The notes: generated from the letters alone by a model not told the origin. A stretch of 35,172 bases of DNA from Anaerotignum lactatifermentans (GCF_016902535.1 NZ_JACSNY010000018.1:1-35172); one strand, 5' to 3'; shown: positions 16,864 through 26,329, numbered from the stretch's first letter. Numbers and translations: made by a program.

Positions 16864-17367
16864 ATGGAACTGGATAAATTACAGAAGGGCTTTTTTGGCT
16901 ATAAAAAAGCAAGTGTGTACGAATATATCGTATCCTTGGAAGAGGAGTTTTCCGCAAGATTATCGGAAAAGGATGAACAGCTGAAAACAAACGAGGAGAA
17001 GTATCAATCCAGAATCCGTCAGTTGGAAAGCGAAATCAGAAACCTGCAAAGCAAATATGACGCGCAGTGCAAGGAGCAGTCTGTGATTACATCCACACTG
17101 GTGGAAGCGAAGCGATTTGCGGAACAGCTGAAAGAGGAATCACAGGCAAAGGAAGAAGAAGCCAGAACAAAATTTGAGGAAGAATTGCAAGAAAGTTACC
17201 GCAGACTCAAAGGGTATCAGGAACAGATCGACAGCTTACGAAGCAATTTCGCTGAAATTTTACATACCATGGATGACCAGTTATCGGAAGTGGCGCAGGC
17301 TGTGGAGACCACAAAGCAGGAGTGTGCCGGCAGGAATATGTCCTTATTTGAGCGGAAGGCGGAATAA
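16864..17367 (+). CDS. DivIVA/GpsB-like coiled-coil protein
   Basis: The 167-aa protein starts FFGYKKASVYEYIVSLEEEF near residue 10, resembling the membrane-binding head of DivIVA-type proteins. A long charged coiled coil follows from about residue 30 to 150. There is no membrane segment. DivIVA proteins mark curved membrane at poles and septa, so this one may place the synthase complex at such sites; this is inference from the fold and operon. The following phosphodiesterase gene begins in the same reading frame 24 bases after this gene's TAA. RBS GAAGG is 6 bases before the ATG. Confidence 0.75.
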   Translation: MELDKLQKGFFGYKKASVYEYIVSLEEEFSARLSEKDEQLKTNEEKYQSRIRQLESEIRNLQSKYDAQCKEQSVITSTLVEAKRFAEQLKEESQAKEEEARTKFEEELQESYRRLKGYQEQIDSLRSNFAEILHTMDDQLSEVAQAVETTKQECAGRNMSLFERKAE

Positions 17368-17391
17368 ACGAGTGAAGCAGAGGGGAATATA

Positions 17392-19209
17392 GTGGAAGAT
17401 AAGATCATCATTTATGTGGCGGGAAATCCGGACGCGTTTCCCTTGGAATATTATGACAAAGAAATAGGTGCATTCGATGGCGTGATTCCGCATTTGCTGG
17501 AGGATTTTTCTGAGAAGAGCGGATATCAGCTGACTTACTATCAGCCTGGCGAGGAGGACCACAGAGAGTCTTTTGCGGAAAACAATCAGGTGGATATTTT
17601 ATCGGGATACGTGAACGGAGAGGCTGTTCCGGAGAATACGGAAAAAACACAGATTCTTCAAATTTCGGCCAATGGGGAAAACATTACCTATTATCTCTGT
17701 TTTACAGAAGCGGCGCCCGATAGTCTGAAAGCGGATCTAAAGGATTTTCTGGCATCGGTTCAGCAGCAGGAGATCAGCGGAATTTTGGTGGAAACCGCGG
17801 TACTGCATCAAAGCGCTAAAGGGAATCATTTGACAGTATTCGCGCTTGGTTTTATAATTATTATATTGGTTTGTGCAATGATTTTGATTGTGCGGCGATA
17901 CAAAAATAAGCTGTTCCGTTTTCGGGAATACCTGGAAACAGACGAAGCGACCGGGCTGGGCAATCAGGATTATTTCATCAGAAAATTCGATCAGCTGACC
18001 AATAACAAAACAAAAACCCTGTATCAAATCGTATATTTTTACGTGGACTACGACCATTTGTACCGTATCTGCAACAGAGAGCAGGCGGACGAATTTATGC
18101 GGTATTGTGCCGAAAAAATCAAAGAGCGCACGCAGGGAAACGAAGTATTGGCACGGGTGGCTGATAATGGGTTCAGCGTGCTGAAGTTCGCGGGAACAGC
18201 GCAGGATCTCCATCAGTGGATTATCACGTTATTCAGGGAGATTCATGCCTATTCCGTAAAACAGGGCCGTCCGTATGATATGAGTATCAGCGTGGGCGTT
18301 TATCCCATCAAGGAAAATGACAGAAATCTGCGGGAAATGCTCTATAACGCTCTGGAATGTGCGCAAATTGCCCGCAGAGGAGAAAATCTCTATCTGACCT
18401 GTACAGATTCGTTGATGCGGACCGTAATGGAAGAACGATATTTGCAGGAAAGTATGGATAAGGCGTTTGTCAACAAGGAATTTCAGCTGTACCTGCAATT
18501 TTATGTGGAAGCGGGTTCTTTTCGTGTCGTTGGCGGGGAGGCTTTGTCCAGGTGGAACCATCCGCAGAAAGGCATCATTATGCCCAGTGTATTTGTACCG
18601 CTGATGGAAAAAGAAAAAATGATCAGCCGTTTGGATTATTACTGTCTGGAGCGGGTATGTGAGTTTTTAGAGCATCTGTGGAAGAAACAGATAGATAGTT
18701 TTTTCATTTCCTGTAATTTCTCCAGAGATACGTTTTCCTCCGCGGATTTTGTGGACCAATGCAAAAGGATTATGGCGCCTTTTGATTTTCCAAAGGAATT
18801 ATTGATTTTTGAAATTACTGAAAGTGCGGCGGCAAAAAGCGTAGCGCAGGTGCAGGAGAATATTCTGGCTTTGAGGAGCTACGGTGTGCGGATCGCGCTG
18901 GACGATTTTGGGGAAGGGTTTTCCTCGTTTTATGATATTCAGCAATATCCCATTGATGGTGTGAAGCTGGATAAAGGGCTGGTGGATGATATCTTGTCTC
19001 CCAGTGGGAGCGCCATTGTACGGGCTATGATACAAGTTGGTCATGAATTGGGCATGACAATACTGGCCGAAGGTGTTGAAACAGAGGAGCAGGTATATGC
19101 GCTACAGAAAATGAACTGCGATGTCATTCAAGGGTTCCATTTCTATGTGCCTTTGCCCTATTGGGATGCCGAAAAAAGACTGCTGGAAGAATATCAGAAA
19201 AGAACATAA
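17392..19209 (+). CDS. GGDEF-EAL protein with SBP-like N-terminus, probable c-di-GMP phosphodiesterase
   Basis: Residues about 1-140 resemble a solute-binding (SBP_bac_3-like) sensor (YVAGNPDAFPLEYYD). One membrane segment follows at about 145-168, then a GGDEF-like domain and an EAL domain. The GGDEF site is replaced by ADNGF, so cyclase activity is unlikely. EAL catalytic residues are present: EAL with Glu383, Asn in SCNFS, Glu in FEITES, DDFGEGFSS, Lys in KLDKGLV, AEGVETEE and the late Gln in IQGF. It should therefore cleave c-di-GMP. Oddly, the sensor domain, normally outside the cell, has no signal peptide before it; start is GTG after GAGGGG. The same frame upstream is closed by the coiled-coil gene's TAA. 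Confidence 0.85.
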   Translation: MEDKIIIYVAGNPDAFPLEYYDKEIGAFDGVIPHLLEDFSEKSGYQLTYYQPGEEDHRESFAENNQVDILSGYVNGEAVPENTEKTQILQISANGENITYYLCFTEAAPDSLKADLKDFLASVQQQEISGILVETAVLHQSAKGNHLTVFALGFIIIILVCAMILIVRRYKNKLFRFREYLETDEATGLGNQDYFIRKFDQLTNNKTKTLYQIVYFYVDYDHLYRICNREQADEFMRYCAEKIKERTQGNEVLARVADNGFSVLKFAGTAQDLHQWIITLFREIHAYSVKQGRPYDMSISVGVYPIKENDRNLREMLYNALECAQIARRGENLYLTCTDSLMRTVMEERYLQESMDKAFVNKEFQLYLQFYVEAGSFRVVGGEALSRWNHPQKGIIMPSVFVPLMEKEKMISRLDYYCLERVCEFLEHLWKKQIDSFFISCNFSRDTFSSADFVDQCKRIMAPFDFPKELLIFEITESAAAKSVAQVQENILALRSYGVRIALDDFGEGFSSFYDIQQYPIDGVKLDKGLVDDILSPSGSAIVRAMIQVGHELGMTILAEGVETEEQVYALQKMNCDVIQGFHFYVPLPYWDAEKRLLEEYQKRT

Positions 19210-19215
19210 GAGAAA

Positions 19216-19249
19216 AACTGTATTGATTTTGTATCATGGAAATACAGTT
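19216..19249 (+). other. Stem-loop between the two EAL genes
   Basis: AACTGTATT (19216-19224) and AATACAGTT (19241-19249) are perfect inverted complements with a 16-base loop. No U tract follows, so it is not a typical terminator; it may stabilise or process the mRNA, or be an operator. The region 19210-19333 has no other clear feature. Confidence 0.4.
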
Positions 19250-19333
19250 GTGGGAATATGCCTTGCTATGAAAGTCAGAACCACACAACCGTGTATATGT
19301 GAAGTCATCTGAAGCCACATAGGGGGTAAAACA

Positions 19334-21583
19334 ATGGATGAAAAAAGTTTAAAGAAACGTCTGATAAAAATTACATTGATTACGATTATCGGCAGTGTTC
19401 TGCTGACCTTGGTCGGAGTCGGGCTGATTGCCTATGCGGGAAAGGCCGCGGAAAGCTCCGATCATACGCAGATGGTGGCCGAGACACAGGATTACAGGGA
19501 TCGGATCTTTAAGCAGATGAATAAAAATCTTCAGATTCTGAGTACGCTTTCCAAAGTGTTTGATGTTACAGAGATCGCGCAGTCTCATGAGAAGATCAAG
19601 GAGATTATTACGGAGGCGAACGCCGCCAATGATTTTGTCAGTCTGCTTTTTATTCAAAATGATGGATATATGGTATTAAGCAGTATAAAGCGTGGTACCA
19701 TGGAAGATTTGACGCTGGGGGATCTTAGCGAGTACTCTGTGGATGCCATCAATCGCGCTTTTCAGGGAGAAAGCGTGGCATCCAAAGTGTTTGACAGCAA
19801 GTTTTATGATGAAAAAATATTTGTTTACGCGATGCCTGTTTACAAGGATGATGAAATCATTGGCGTGCTGGCGGCGGGAGATACGATTGAAATTTTTACG
19901 GATATTGCCAATGGTGAAAATGTAATGGACGGCAGCGGCTATATCCATATCATCAATACCAAAGGTGAATTTCTGGTAAGATCCGAAAATTCGATTATCA
20001 AAGATCAATTTGAAACCATTCTGGATTGTTCCTTTATCAGCGACCAGACAAAGAATGAAATGAGATATGCTCTTGAAAACGGAGAAACTATGTTTGGTTC
20101 GTTTTCCTATGGCGGTTCGGAATATCATTTCTATCTGGAGCCCATGAACTTAAATGGCTGGTATCTGTATTGTGCCAATGAGGTTTGGGGATCTACGCTT
20201 TCTACCGGAAATATATTGATTATTATCAGCGGCATTCTGTTTTTGCTTTTGATTCTGTATAATGCGCTTCTTTTCGTTGGTTATTATCAAATTAGAAAAA
20301 GCTCTAAGAGACTTCTTCAGATCGCCTATTGGGATCAGCTGACCGGCGCCGAGAACGTGATGAAATTTGATTATGAGTATCAGGAAATGATTCGGACCAG
20401 AAAGGATTACTGTACCGTAGCCCTGAATATCCATAACTTTAAGAGTGTGAACGATCTTTTCGGCAAAGATCAGGGAGACAGAGTGCTTTGTTACCTGAAA
20501 CGGATCATAGAAACCAATTTGAAAGAAGGAGAATTCTTCTGCCGCAGTTCGGGTGATACCTTTTTCTTGCTGCTTTTTGAGGTAGACGAGAAGGTGATTC
20601 TGGAACGAATCGGTAAAATCATATCGGATGTCAGAAATGCTTCTGTCCTGCATGGGGATTTCAGTTATGAGCTGTCGCTGTATTCCGGTGCCGCGGTCCG
20701 CGGAGATCGGGAAAAGACTCTGGTTGCCATGCAAAGTATTAAAAATGCGCATCAAAAAGATGTGGTATTCTACAATCAGGAGATTCACGAAATCATCCGA
20801 AGGAAAAACAGCATCGAGAGCTATATGCATCTTGCGCTGAAAAATCGGGAGTTCAAGCTGTTTTTGCAGCCCAAATACAGTTTGAAGGATAATACACTGG
20901 TAGGTGCGGAGGCATTGGTGCGTTGGCAGAATCCGGATGGCTCCTATCGCTATCCCAATGAATTTATACCTTTGTTTGAAAAGAATGGCTTCTGTCTGAA
21001 GCTGGATATGTACATGGTGGAAAAGGCCTGCGCGCAGATCCGTGAATGGATGGACGCGGGGATTGAGCCCATTGGCATTTCCGTCAATCAGTCCAAGCTC
21101 CTTTTCTCTGACCGAAACTATCCCAATAATCTGGAACAAATCGTCAAGAAGTATGGTGTGCCTGCTTCTTTGATTACACTGGAGATTCTGGAAGGCGTGG
21201 CCGAAAATGACATGAACCTCCTGAATCAGCAGATCAACGCGCTCCATGAAAAAGGGTTTAAGGTGTCCATGGATGATTTTGGCAGCGGATATTCTTCCCT
21301 GAATATGCTGTATCAGCTGAAGATTGATGAACTGAAGCTGGACCGTGGCTTTATGCGTAAGGTGACGGATGGAGATGATGAGCGCAGACGCGTGATCCTC
21401 AGCCAGATTATTCAGTTTGCGAAGACGCTGGGGATTTCTACGGTTGCGGAAGGCATTGAAACAGAAGAGGACAAGAATAATATGACCCATCTGGCATGTG
21501 ATTACGGACAGGGGTATTACTTTGAAAAGCCGATCAAAGCCAAAGAATTCAGCAGGATTTATATGTCATCTCCAGCACGGTAA
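19334..21583 (+). CDS. Cache-GGDEF-EAL transmembrane protein, probable c-di-GMP phosphodiesterase
   Basis: The 749-aa protein has membrane segments at about residues 12-34 and 290-315 enclosing a dCache-type extracellular sensor (FVSLLFIQNDGYMVLSS, then AMPVYKDDEIIGVLAAG). A GGDEF-like domain with the motif degraded to SGDTF follows, then an EAL domain. Catalytic EAL residues are all seen: EAL with Glu526, Asn in SVNQS, Glu in LEILEG, DDFGSGYSSL, Lys in LKLDRGFM, AEGIETEED and the Gln in YGQGYYF. It should hydrolyse c-di-GMP in response to an outside ligand. ATG follows AGGGGG by 7 bases. Confidence 0.9.
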   Translation: MDEKSLKKRLIKITLITIIGSVLLTLVGVGLIAYAGKAAESSDHTQMVAETQDYRDRIFKQMNKNLQILSTLSKVFDVTEIAQSHEKIKEIITEANAANDFVSLLFIQNDGYMVLSSIKRGTMEDLTLGDLSEYSVDAINRAFQGESVASKVFDSKFYDEKIFVYAMPVYKDDEIIGVLAAGDTIEIFTDIANGENVMDGSGYIHIINTKGEFLVRSENSIIKDQFETILDCSFISDQTKNEMRYALENGETMFGSFSYGGSEYHFYLEPMNLNGWYLYCANEVWGSTLSTGNILIIISGILFLLLILYNALLFVGYYQIRKSSKRLLQIAYWDQLTGAENVMKFDYEYQEMIRTRKDYCTVALNIHNFKSVNDLFGKDQGDRVLCYLKRIIETNLKEGEFFCRSSGDTFFLLLFEVDEKVILERIGKIISDVRNASVLHGDFSYELSLYSGAAVRGDREKTLVAMQSIKNAHQKDVVFYNQEIHEIIRRKNSIESYMHLALKNREFKLFLQPKYSLKDNTLVGAEALVRWQNPDGSYRYPNEFIPLFEKNGFCLKLDMYMVEKACAQIREWMDAGIEPIGISVNQSKLLFSDRNYPNNLEQIVKKYGVPASLITLEILEGVAENDMNLLNQQINALHEKGFKVSMDDFGSGYSSLNMLYQLKIDELKLDRGFMRKVTDGDDERRRVILSQIIQFAKTLGISTVAEGIETEEDKNNMTHLACDYGQGYYFEKPIKAKEFSRIYMSSPAR

Positions 21584-21641
21584 AGTGCTCTGAGAGAAAA
21601 GGATAAAACATCGCCAAAAAGAGAATCTGAACAGCCGCCAT

Positions 21642-22685
21642 ATGGGGCGGTATGATTTGAGCACATCGGGCGAAAAAATAGATGGAATATATTGTTCAAT
21701 AAGAGGAAGGGGGAGGTCTAACATCGATAAAGAAGCGATCATCAAAGAGTTGGCAAGCATGTTGCTGCATAAGCATTACAGCGAAAACGATTCGGATTTT
21801 ATTGTAGCGCAGATGGATAAAGATATTATCTGGATCGGTGCCGGTGAAAATGAAGTAGCCAGTGGATTTGAAACGGTATCCCGCATCTTTTTGAGCTACC
21901 GTGGTCTGTTACCAAAATGTATTCTGGAAGAGGAGGAAATGGAGGTACAGCAGATTTCGGGAAACGCGTATCTATGCAGCGGCAGGCTATGGATCAGAAC
22001 AGATCCGGAAACACAGGTTTATCTTCGTGTCCATCAACGCTTTACCTTTGCGTTTCGATGGCAGGAAAATGGCCCGAAATGTACATATATCCATATTTCA
22101 AATCCTTACGAGGAAATGAAGGCAGACGAAAGCGGATTCCCCATAGATATGGCATACCAATCTTATTTGTATATGAAAGAGCAGCTGGATGCGTATAAAA
22201 AGCAGATTCAGGCTCAGACGGAAGTACTCAAGCGGATGAGTTATAAAGATATGCTGACGGGTGTATATAATAGAAATAAATTTATCATGAAGATCGAAGA
22301 AGATGGCTGCTTAGAGCGCCAGCATTTAGGATTAGCATACTTTGATCTGAATGGACTGAAAACAGTAAACGACATTCAGGGTCATAGCGCCGGTGATAAA
22401 TTGATTTGCTCGATGGTGTCTCATTTATGGCGTGTTTTTGAAAAACAGGTTTACCGCACCGGGGGAGATGAATTCGTTGTGATCGAAGAGGTTCTTTCGG
22501 AAACGGCGTTTTTGAAAAAACTGTGGGAAGTAAAAAAAGCCATGGCGGCGGATGGTATCAGCTTTGCCATGGGGATCTCCTGGAGGACCGAAAATTGCTG
22601 TATCAAGGAGCAATTTGAGGAGGCAGACAGGAATATGTATGAAGAAAAACGCATGTTTTACAGCCGTAACGGAGAATATGTATAA
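21642..22685 (+). CDS. SnoaL-like/GGDEF diguanylate cyclase
   Basis: Residues about 30-165 look like a SnoaL/NTF2-type cone domain used as a sensor (IIKELASMLLHKHYSEND, later FAFRWQENGPKCTYIHIS), followed by a short coiled linker and a GGDEF domain. The motif is intact (GGDEF at 274-278), and YFDLNGLKTVNDIQGH is conserved. No RxxD inhibitory site is seen. There is no membrane segment, so it is a cytoplasmic cyclase. The only ATG (21642) lacks a ribosome binding site and lies in a small hairpin. A very strong AGGAAGGGGGAGG at about 21703-21715 points to the codon ATC at 21722 (start of IDKEAIIKEL), so the true start is uncertain. Confidence 0.85.
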   Translation: MGRYDLSTSGEKIDGIYCSIRGRGRSNIDKEAIIKELASMLLHKHYSENDSDFIVAQMDKDIIWIGAGENEVASGFETVSRIFLSYRGLLPKCILEEEEMEVQQISGNAYLCSGRLWIRTDPETQVYLRVHQRFTFAFRWQENGPKCTYIHISNPYEEMKADESGFPIDMAYQSYLYMKEQLDAYKKQIQAQTEVLKRMSYKDMLTGVYNRNKFIMKIEEDGCLERQHLGLAYFDLNGLKTVNDIQGHSAGDKLICSMVSHLWRVFEKQVYRTGGDEFVVIEEVLSETAFLKKLWEVKKAMAADGISFAMGISWRTENCCIKEQFEEADRNMYEEKRMFYSRNGEYV

Positions 22686-22772
22686 TCAGGGCAAAGACAT
22701 GGAAGCAGTGAGAAGAAATCGGCGCTTCCTGGATACTTTGGAAACAACACAGAGATTTGATTTGAAAAAGGA

Positions 22773-22800
22773 AACAGCGTGAGATTTTTCTCACGCTGTT
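22773..22800. terminator. Bidirectional intrinsic terminator
   Basis: AACAGCGTGAG (22773-22783) pairs perfectly with CTCACGCTGTT (22790-22800) around a 6-base loop. T-rich sequence follows on both strands. It separates the convergent c-di-GMP locus and the ABC-F gene. Confidence 0.88.
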
Positions 22801-22828
22801 TTGCTGTATAATAAGGAGTTTTTGGCTT

Positions 22829-24385
22829 TTAGAATCGAACAGTGGTCCAATCCTCGCAATTCCAGATATCGGTAACGATATCCTGATAGAATTCCGGCTC
22901 GTGGCAGATGAGCAGGATGCTACCCTTGTATTCCTGGAGCGCCCGTTTTAATTCGGCTTTGGCATCCACATCCAGATGATTGGTAGGCTCGTCCAGAAGA
23001 AGCACATTGGTCTCTTTGTTGATTAGTTTGCAGAGCCGAACCTTGGCCTGCTCGCCTCCGCTAAGGACCTTAACCATGCTTTCGATATGCTGGGTGGTCA
23101 AACCGCATTTTGCCAGAGCGGCGCGAACCTCATACTGGCTGAAAGAAGGGAATTCCTTCCAGATCTCGTCAATGCAGGTGGTATAATCGGTGTATTTTTT
23201 CTCCTGCTCAAAATAGCCGGGATAAAGATAATCCCCCAGGGTAGTTGTTCCCGATAATGGCGGGATTTCCCCAAGGATAGAGCGAAGAAGTGTAGTTTTC
23301 CCGATACCGTTGGCACCAACCAGAGCAATCTTTTGCCCGCGCTCCATGGAAAGATTCAGGGGGCGGGAGAGCGGACGGTCATAACCGATGACCAGATTTT
23401 CCGTTTGAAAAATATATCTTCCGGAAGCGCGGGCCTCCTTAAAACGAAATTCCGGTTTGGGTTTTTCCTTCGCCAGTTCAATCATATCCATTTTATCCAG
23501 CTTTTTCTGTCGGCTCATGGCCATATTTCTGGTAGCGACACGCGCTTTATTTCTGGCGACAAAATCCTTTAGATCCTCGATCTCCTGCTGTTGTCTGCGA
23601 TAAGCCGCTTCCAGTTGGGATTTTTTCATTTCGTAAACTTCCATAAATTTATCGTAGTTTCCGACATATCGGTCAATATGGGAATTTTCTACATGATAAA
23701 TAAGATTGACTACGCTGTTGAGGAAGGGAATATCATGGGAGATGAGGATAAAGGCGTTTTCATAATCCAGCAGATACCGCTTGAGCCATTCGATGTGGTT
23801 TTCATCCAGATAGTTGGTAGGCTCGTCCAGCAAAAGGATATCTGGTTTTTCCAGCAGCAGTTTTCCCATGAGGACCTTGGTACGCTGACCGCCGGACAGC
23901 TGGTCTACCGGTTGATCCAGACCGATGTCCGCAAGACCCAGGGCGCGACCGATTTCCTCTACTTTAGCATCGATGATATAAAAATCATGATGTTCCAAAG
24001 TTTCCTGGATCTGTCCCGTTTCTTCCAGAAGGAACGCCATACGATCTTCGTCAGCTTCCGCCATTTCCTCATAATAGCCATTCATTTCTTTTTCCAGATC
24101 GAACAGATAGCCAAAAGCGGAGCGCAGCACATCACGGATGGTCTGGCCCGGTTGTAAAGCGGTGTGCTGATCCAAATAGCCCACACGGACATGTTTGGAC
24201 CACTCAATCTTGCCTTCGTCCGGCATGAGTTTGCCAGTAATAATGTTCATAAAGGTAGATTTTCCTTCGCCGTTGGCGCCAATGAAACCAACATGCTCTC
24301 CTTTGAGCAGGCGGAAGGATACATCCGTAAAAATAGCTCTTTCGCCAAAGCCATGGCTTAGGTCGGTAACAGTCAAAATACTCAT
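22829..24385 (-). CDS. ABC-F family ATPase
   Basis: The 518-aa protein has two ABC domains and no membrane segments, the ABC-F arrangement of ribosome-associated translation factors and antibiotic-protection proteins. Domain 1 has GANGEGKST, LSGGQ and DEPTNYLD; domain 2 has GANGIGKTT, LSGGE and DEPTNHLD. Between them lies the charged helical linker (about 230-310, KKSQLEAAYRRQQQEIEDL) that reaches toward the ribosomal exit site. Its closest match in my judgement is the YbiT/YkpA group rather than a dedicated resistance protein. The ATG overlaps the HAD gene stop (ATGA), and with no leader there is no sign of antibiotic-sensing attenuation. Confidence 0.93.
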   Translation of the reverse strand: MSILTVTDLSHGFGERAIFTDVSFRLLKGEHVGFIGANGEGKSTFMNIITGKLMPDEGKIEWSKHVRVGYLDQHTALQPGQTIRDVLRSAFGYLFDLEKEMNGYYEEMAEADEDRMAFLLEETGQIQETLEHHDFYIIDAKVEEIGRALGLADIGLDQPVDQLSGGQRTKVLMGKLLLEKPDILLLDEPTNYLDENHIEWLKRYLLDYENAFILISHDIPFLNSVVNLIYHVENSHIDRYVGNYDKFMEVYEMKKSQLEAAYRRQQQEIEDLKDFVARNKARVATRNMAMSRQKKLDKMDMIELAKEKPKPEFRFKEARASGRYIFQTENLVIGYDRPLSRPLNLSMERGQKIALVGANGIGKTTLLRSILGEIPPLSGTTTLGDYLYPGYFEQEKKYTDYTTCIDEIWKEFPSFSQYEVRAALAKCGLTTQHIESMVKVLSGGEQAKVRLCKLINKETNVLLLDEPTNHLDVDAKAELKRALQEYKGSILLICHEPEFYQDIVTDIWNCEDWTTVRF

Positions 24386-25221
24386 TTCGGTACTCCTTTT
24401 TTAATGATTTCCTCCAGGATCATGGCGGCGCCGAAATCGTCGCAGCTGGCAGTTACAATGTCGGCGGCGGATTTAATATGCTCCTCGCCGTTTTCCATAG
24501 CAACACCGATGCCGGCGAATTCCAGCATGGGAAGATCGTTGTCCCGGTCTCCCATGGCAAGGACATTTTCCCGGTCAATGCCAAGAATCTCGCATAAATG
24601 GGACAGGGCGTTTGCTTTTGTTGCCAACAAACTGGTGATTTCGATATTTTTTTCGGAAGACGCTGTGACAGAGGCGTAGTTTTCCGCGCGAAGGAGATCC
24701 CACGTTTTTTGCCGCAGATCCATGTCATGGAATACGAGGTTAATGTTTTCCAAACGATTTTTGTTCCGTTCTAATTCTTTCAGGAAATTTTTCACGGGAA
24801 TTCTGGTGGCACGGATATATTTCGCGTGGCTTTCCCGCAGGTGGAAGCTGGAAAGGTGTTCCAATGCTTCCTCATCGATATATGCTTTGCCATCAATAAA
24901 AAATTCCATCAGTACCGGAAGATCTTTCGCCAGTACCATGGTGTGGTCCACAGCTTCCGGCGGCAGCAGATGACGAAAGAGATCTTTTTTCTCTACTGCA
25001 TCGTAAACAGATGCGCCGTTGCTGGTAATGACATATTTTAAAAAGGGCAGTTCCCGGATACAGGCCGGGACAGCCCCAAAGGGTCGTCCGGTGGAAGGAA
25101 CGAAATAAATGCCCATATCATTGATGGCAGTAAGGGCCCGCTGTACTCTCGGCGTTAATTCTTTTTGTGATGTTAATAATGTGCCGTCCAGATCGGAGGC
25201 AACCAGCTGTATTTGCCGCAT
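24382..25221 (-). CDS. Cof-type HAD superfamily phosphatase
   Basis: The 279-aa protein carries the HAD motifs of the Cof subfamily: DLDGTL near residue 10 with the nucleophile aspartate, STGRP near residue 40, a conserved lysine in ATKANALSHL, and GDRDNDLPML as the metal-binding motif. The C2 cap between motifs is of normal size. Cof proteins dephosphorylate small sugar phosphates or flavin precursors; the substrate cannot be read from sequence. It is the first gene of a two-gene unit with the ABC-F factor. Confidence 0.93.
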   Translation of the reverse strand: MRQIQLVASDLDGTLLTSQKELTPRVQRALTAINDMGIYFVPSTGRPFGAVPACIRELPFLKYVITSNGASVYDAVEKKDLFRHLLPPEAVDHTMVLAKDLPVLMEFFIDGKAYIDEEALEHLSSFHLRESHAKYIRATRIPVKNFLKELERNKNRLENINLVFHDMDLRQKTWDLLRAENYASVTASSEKNIEITSLLATKANALSHLCEILGIDRENVLAMGDRDNDLPMLEFAGIGVAMENGEEHIKSAADIVTASCDDFGAAMILEEIIKKGVPK

Positions 25222-25326
25222 ATAAAAAACCTGCCTGTCTATATGTAATGTATATGATTTGCTTTCTTATTCTAACAGAGAACGGAAGGGGAAACAACAG
25301 CAATCTGTTTTTTTGCCAAAAGAAAA

Positions 25327-25388
25327 GGAAGGCTCCCATCGCAATATTCTCAAAAAAATGAGGAACATGCTTTGGAAGGATGCCTTCC
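25327..25388 (-). terminator. Possible terminator of the LysR gene
   Basis: GGAAGGC (25327-25333) pairs with GCCTTCC (25382-25388) around a long loop; read on the minus strand the stem is followed by TTTTCTTTT. It lies 24 bases downstream of the LysR stop. Confidence 0.5.
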
Positions 25389-25411
25389 TGTGTTACAGAA
25401 AAAATATGAGA

Positions 25412-26305
25412 TCAGACCCCATTGCAGGAGCGATAGATCTGGCAGAGCTCGTCCAGAATCTGCTTCTGTCCGAAATCATCTCGATAAACCATATTGATTT
25501 CACGAATGGATTTATAATTTTCAATGGGAATGACCTTCAAAGTACCGGCACGCTCTTCACTGATGCAGGTGCTGTGGGCAATAACAGAAACCCCAAGGTT
25601 GGAATGTACCAGATCCTTAATGGTAGAGACATTGTCAATTTCCAGAATGACATGAAAATTTTGCAGGCTTTCGCCGCAGCTTAAAAGGTAGGAATCAAAC
25701 ATTCTTCTTGTACCGGCGGTAGATGGACGAACGATAAGCCGTTCTTTTTTCAGTTCATCCAGACAGACGCTGGAGCGTTCCGCAAAAGGGTGTTCCGGGG
25801 AGACGATCAGACAAAGATGATCTGTGTCCAGCATCAGAGAATGGAGACCTTCTTCCTGCAGGTTGCCTTCTACAATAGCCACATCCACCTCATAGGCCTT
25901 TAGTTTGCTTCCAATATTTTTAATGGTATCCGTCAGTATGGTGACCTTTGTATCAGGATGCAGATTGCAGTAGGTAGCAATAACTCTGGGCACCATATTT
26001 TCTTCTGCCGAGGGTGTGATGCCGATAACAAATCCGTGGATACCGTTGCGGTAGGACTCAAAATCATTCAGCAGATTCCGATACAAAGCGGCTTCTCTAT
26101 GGGCGTATTTTTCTAAAATACGGCCTTCCGGTGTCAGAACCATGCCTTTGGTCCCTTTCAGAAATATTTTTATGCCGTATTCCTGTTCCAGCCCTCGAAT
26201 ATGCTGGCTGACAGCGGGCTGGGTAAGAGAGAGCATCTGCGCCGCCTTGGTATAGCTTTGAGCTTCGATCAGAGTTAATAAGGTATTTAATTTGGCGTCG
26301 ATCAT
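25412..26305 (-). CDS. LysR-family transcriptional regulator
   Basis: The 297-aa protein has the standard LysR layout. The winged helix lies at residues 1-60, with LTLIEAQSYTKAAQMLSLTQPAVSQHIRGLE in two helices, and a linker follows. The effector domain from about 90 has ITPSAEENMVPRVIATY and a second half with RPSTAGTRRMFD. It resembles the CysL/CbbR-like group but the ligand is unknown. ATG is preceded by GGAGGG. It is divergent from an MgtC/SapB gene, with an inverted repeat of LysR type between them, so control of that gene is likely. Confidence 0.92.
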   Translation of the reverse strand: MIDAKLNTLLTLIEAQSYTKAAQMLSLTQPAVSQHIRGLEQEYGIKIFLKGTKGMVLTPEGRILEKYAHREAALYRNLLNDFESYRNGIHGFVIGITPSAEENMVPRVIATYCNLHPDTKVTILTDTIKNIGSKLKAYEVDVAIVEGNLQEEGLHSLMLDTDHLCLIVSPEHPFAERSSVCLDELKKERLIVRPSTAGTRRMFDSYLLSCGESLQNFHVILEIDNVSTIKDLVHSNLGVSVIAHSTCISEERAGTLKVIPIENYKSIREINMVYRDDFGQKQILDELCQIYRSCNGV

Positions 26306-26329
26306 TGTAGTCCCTCCTATTACAAAAAT

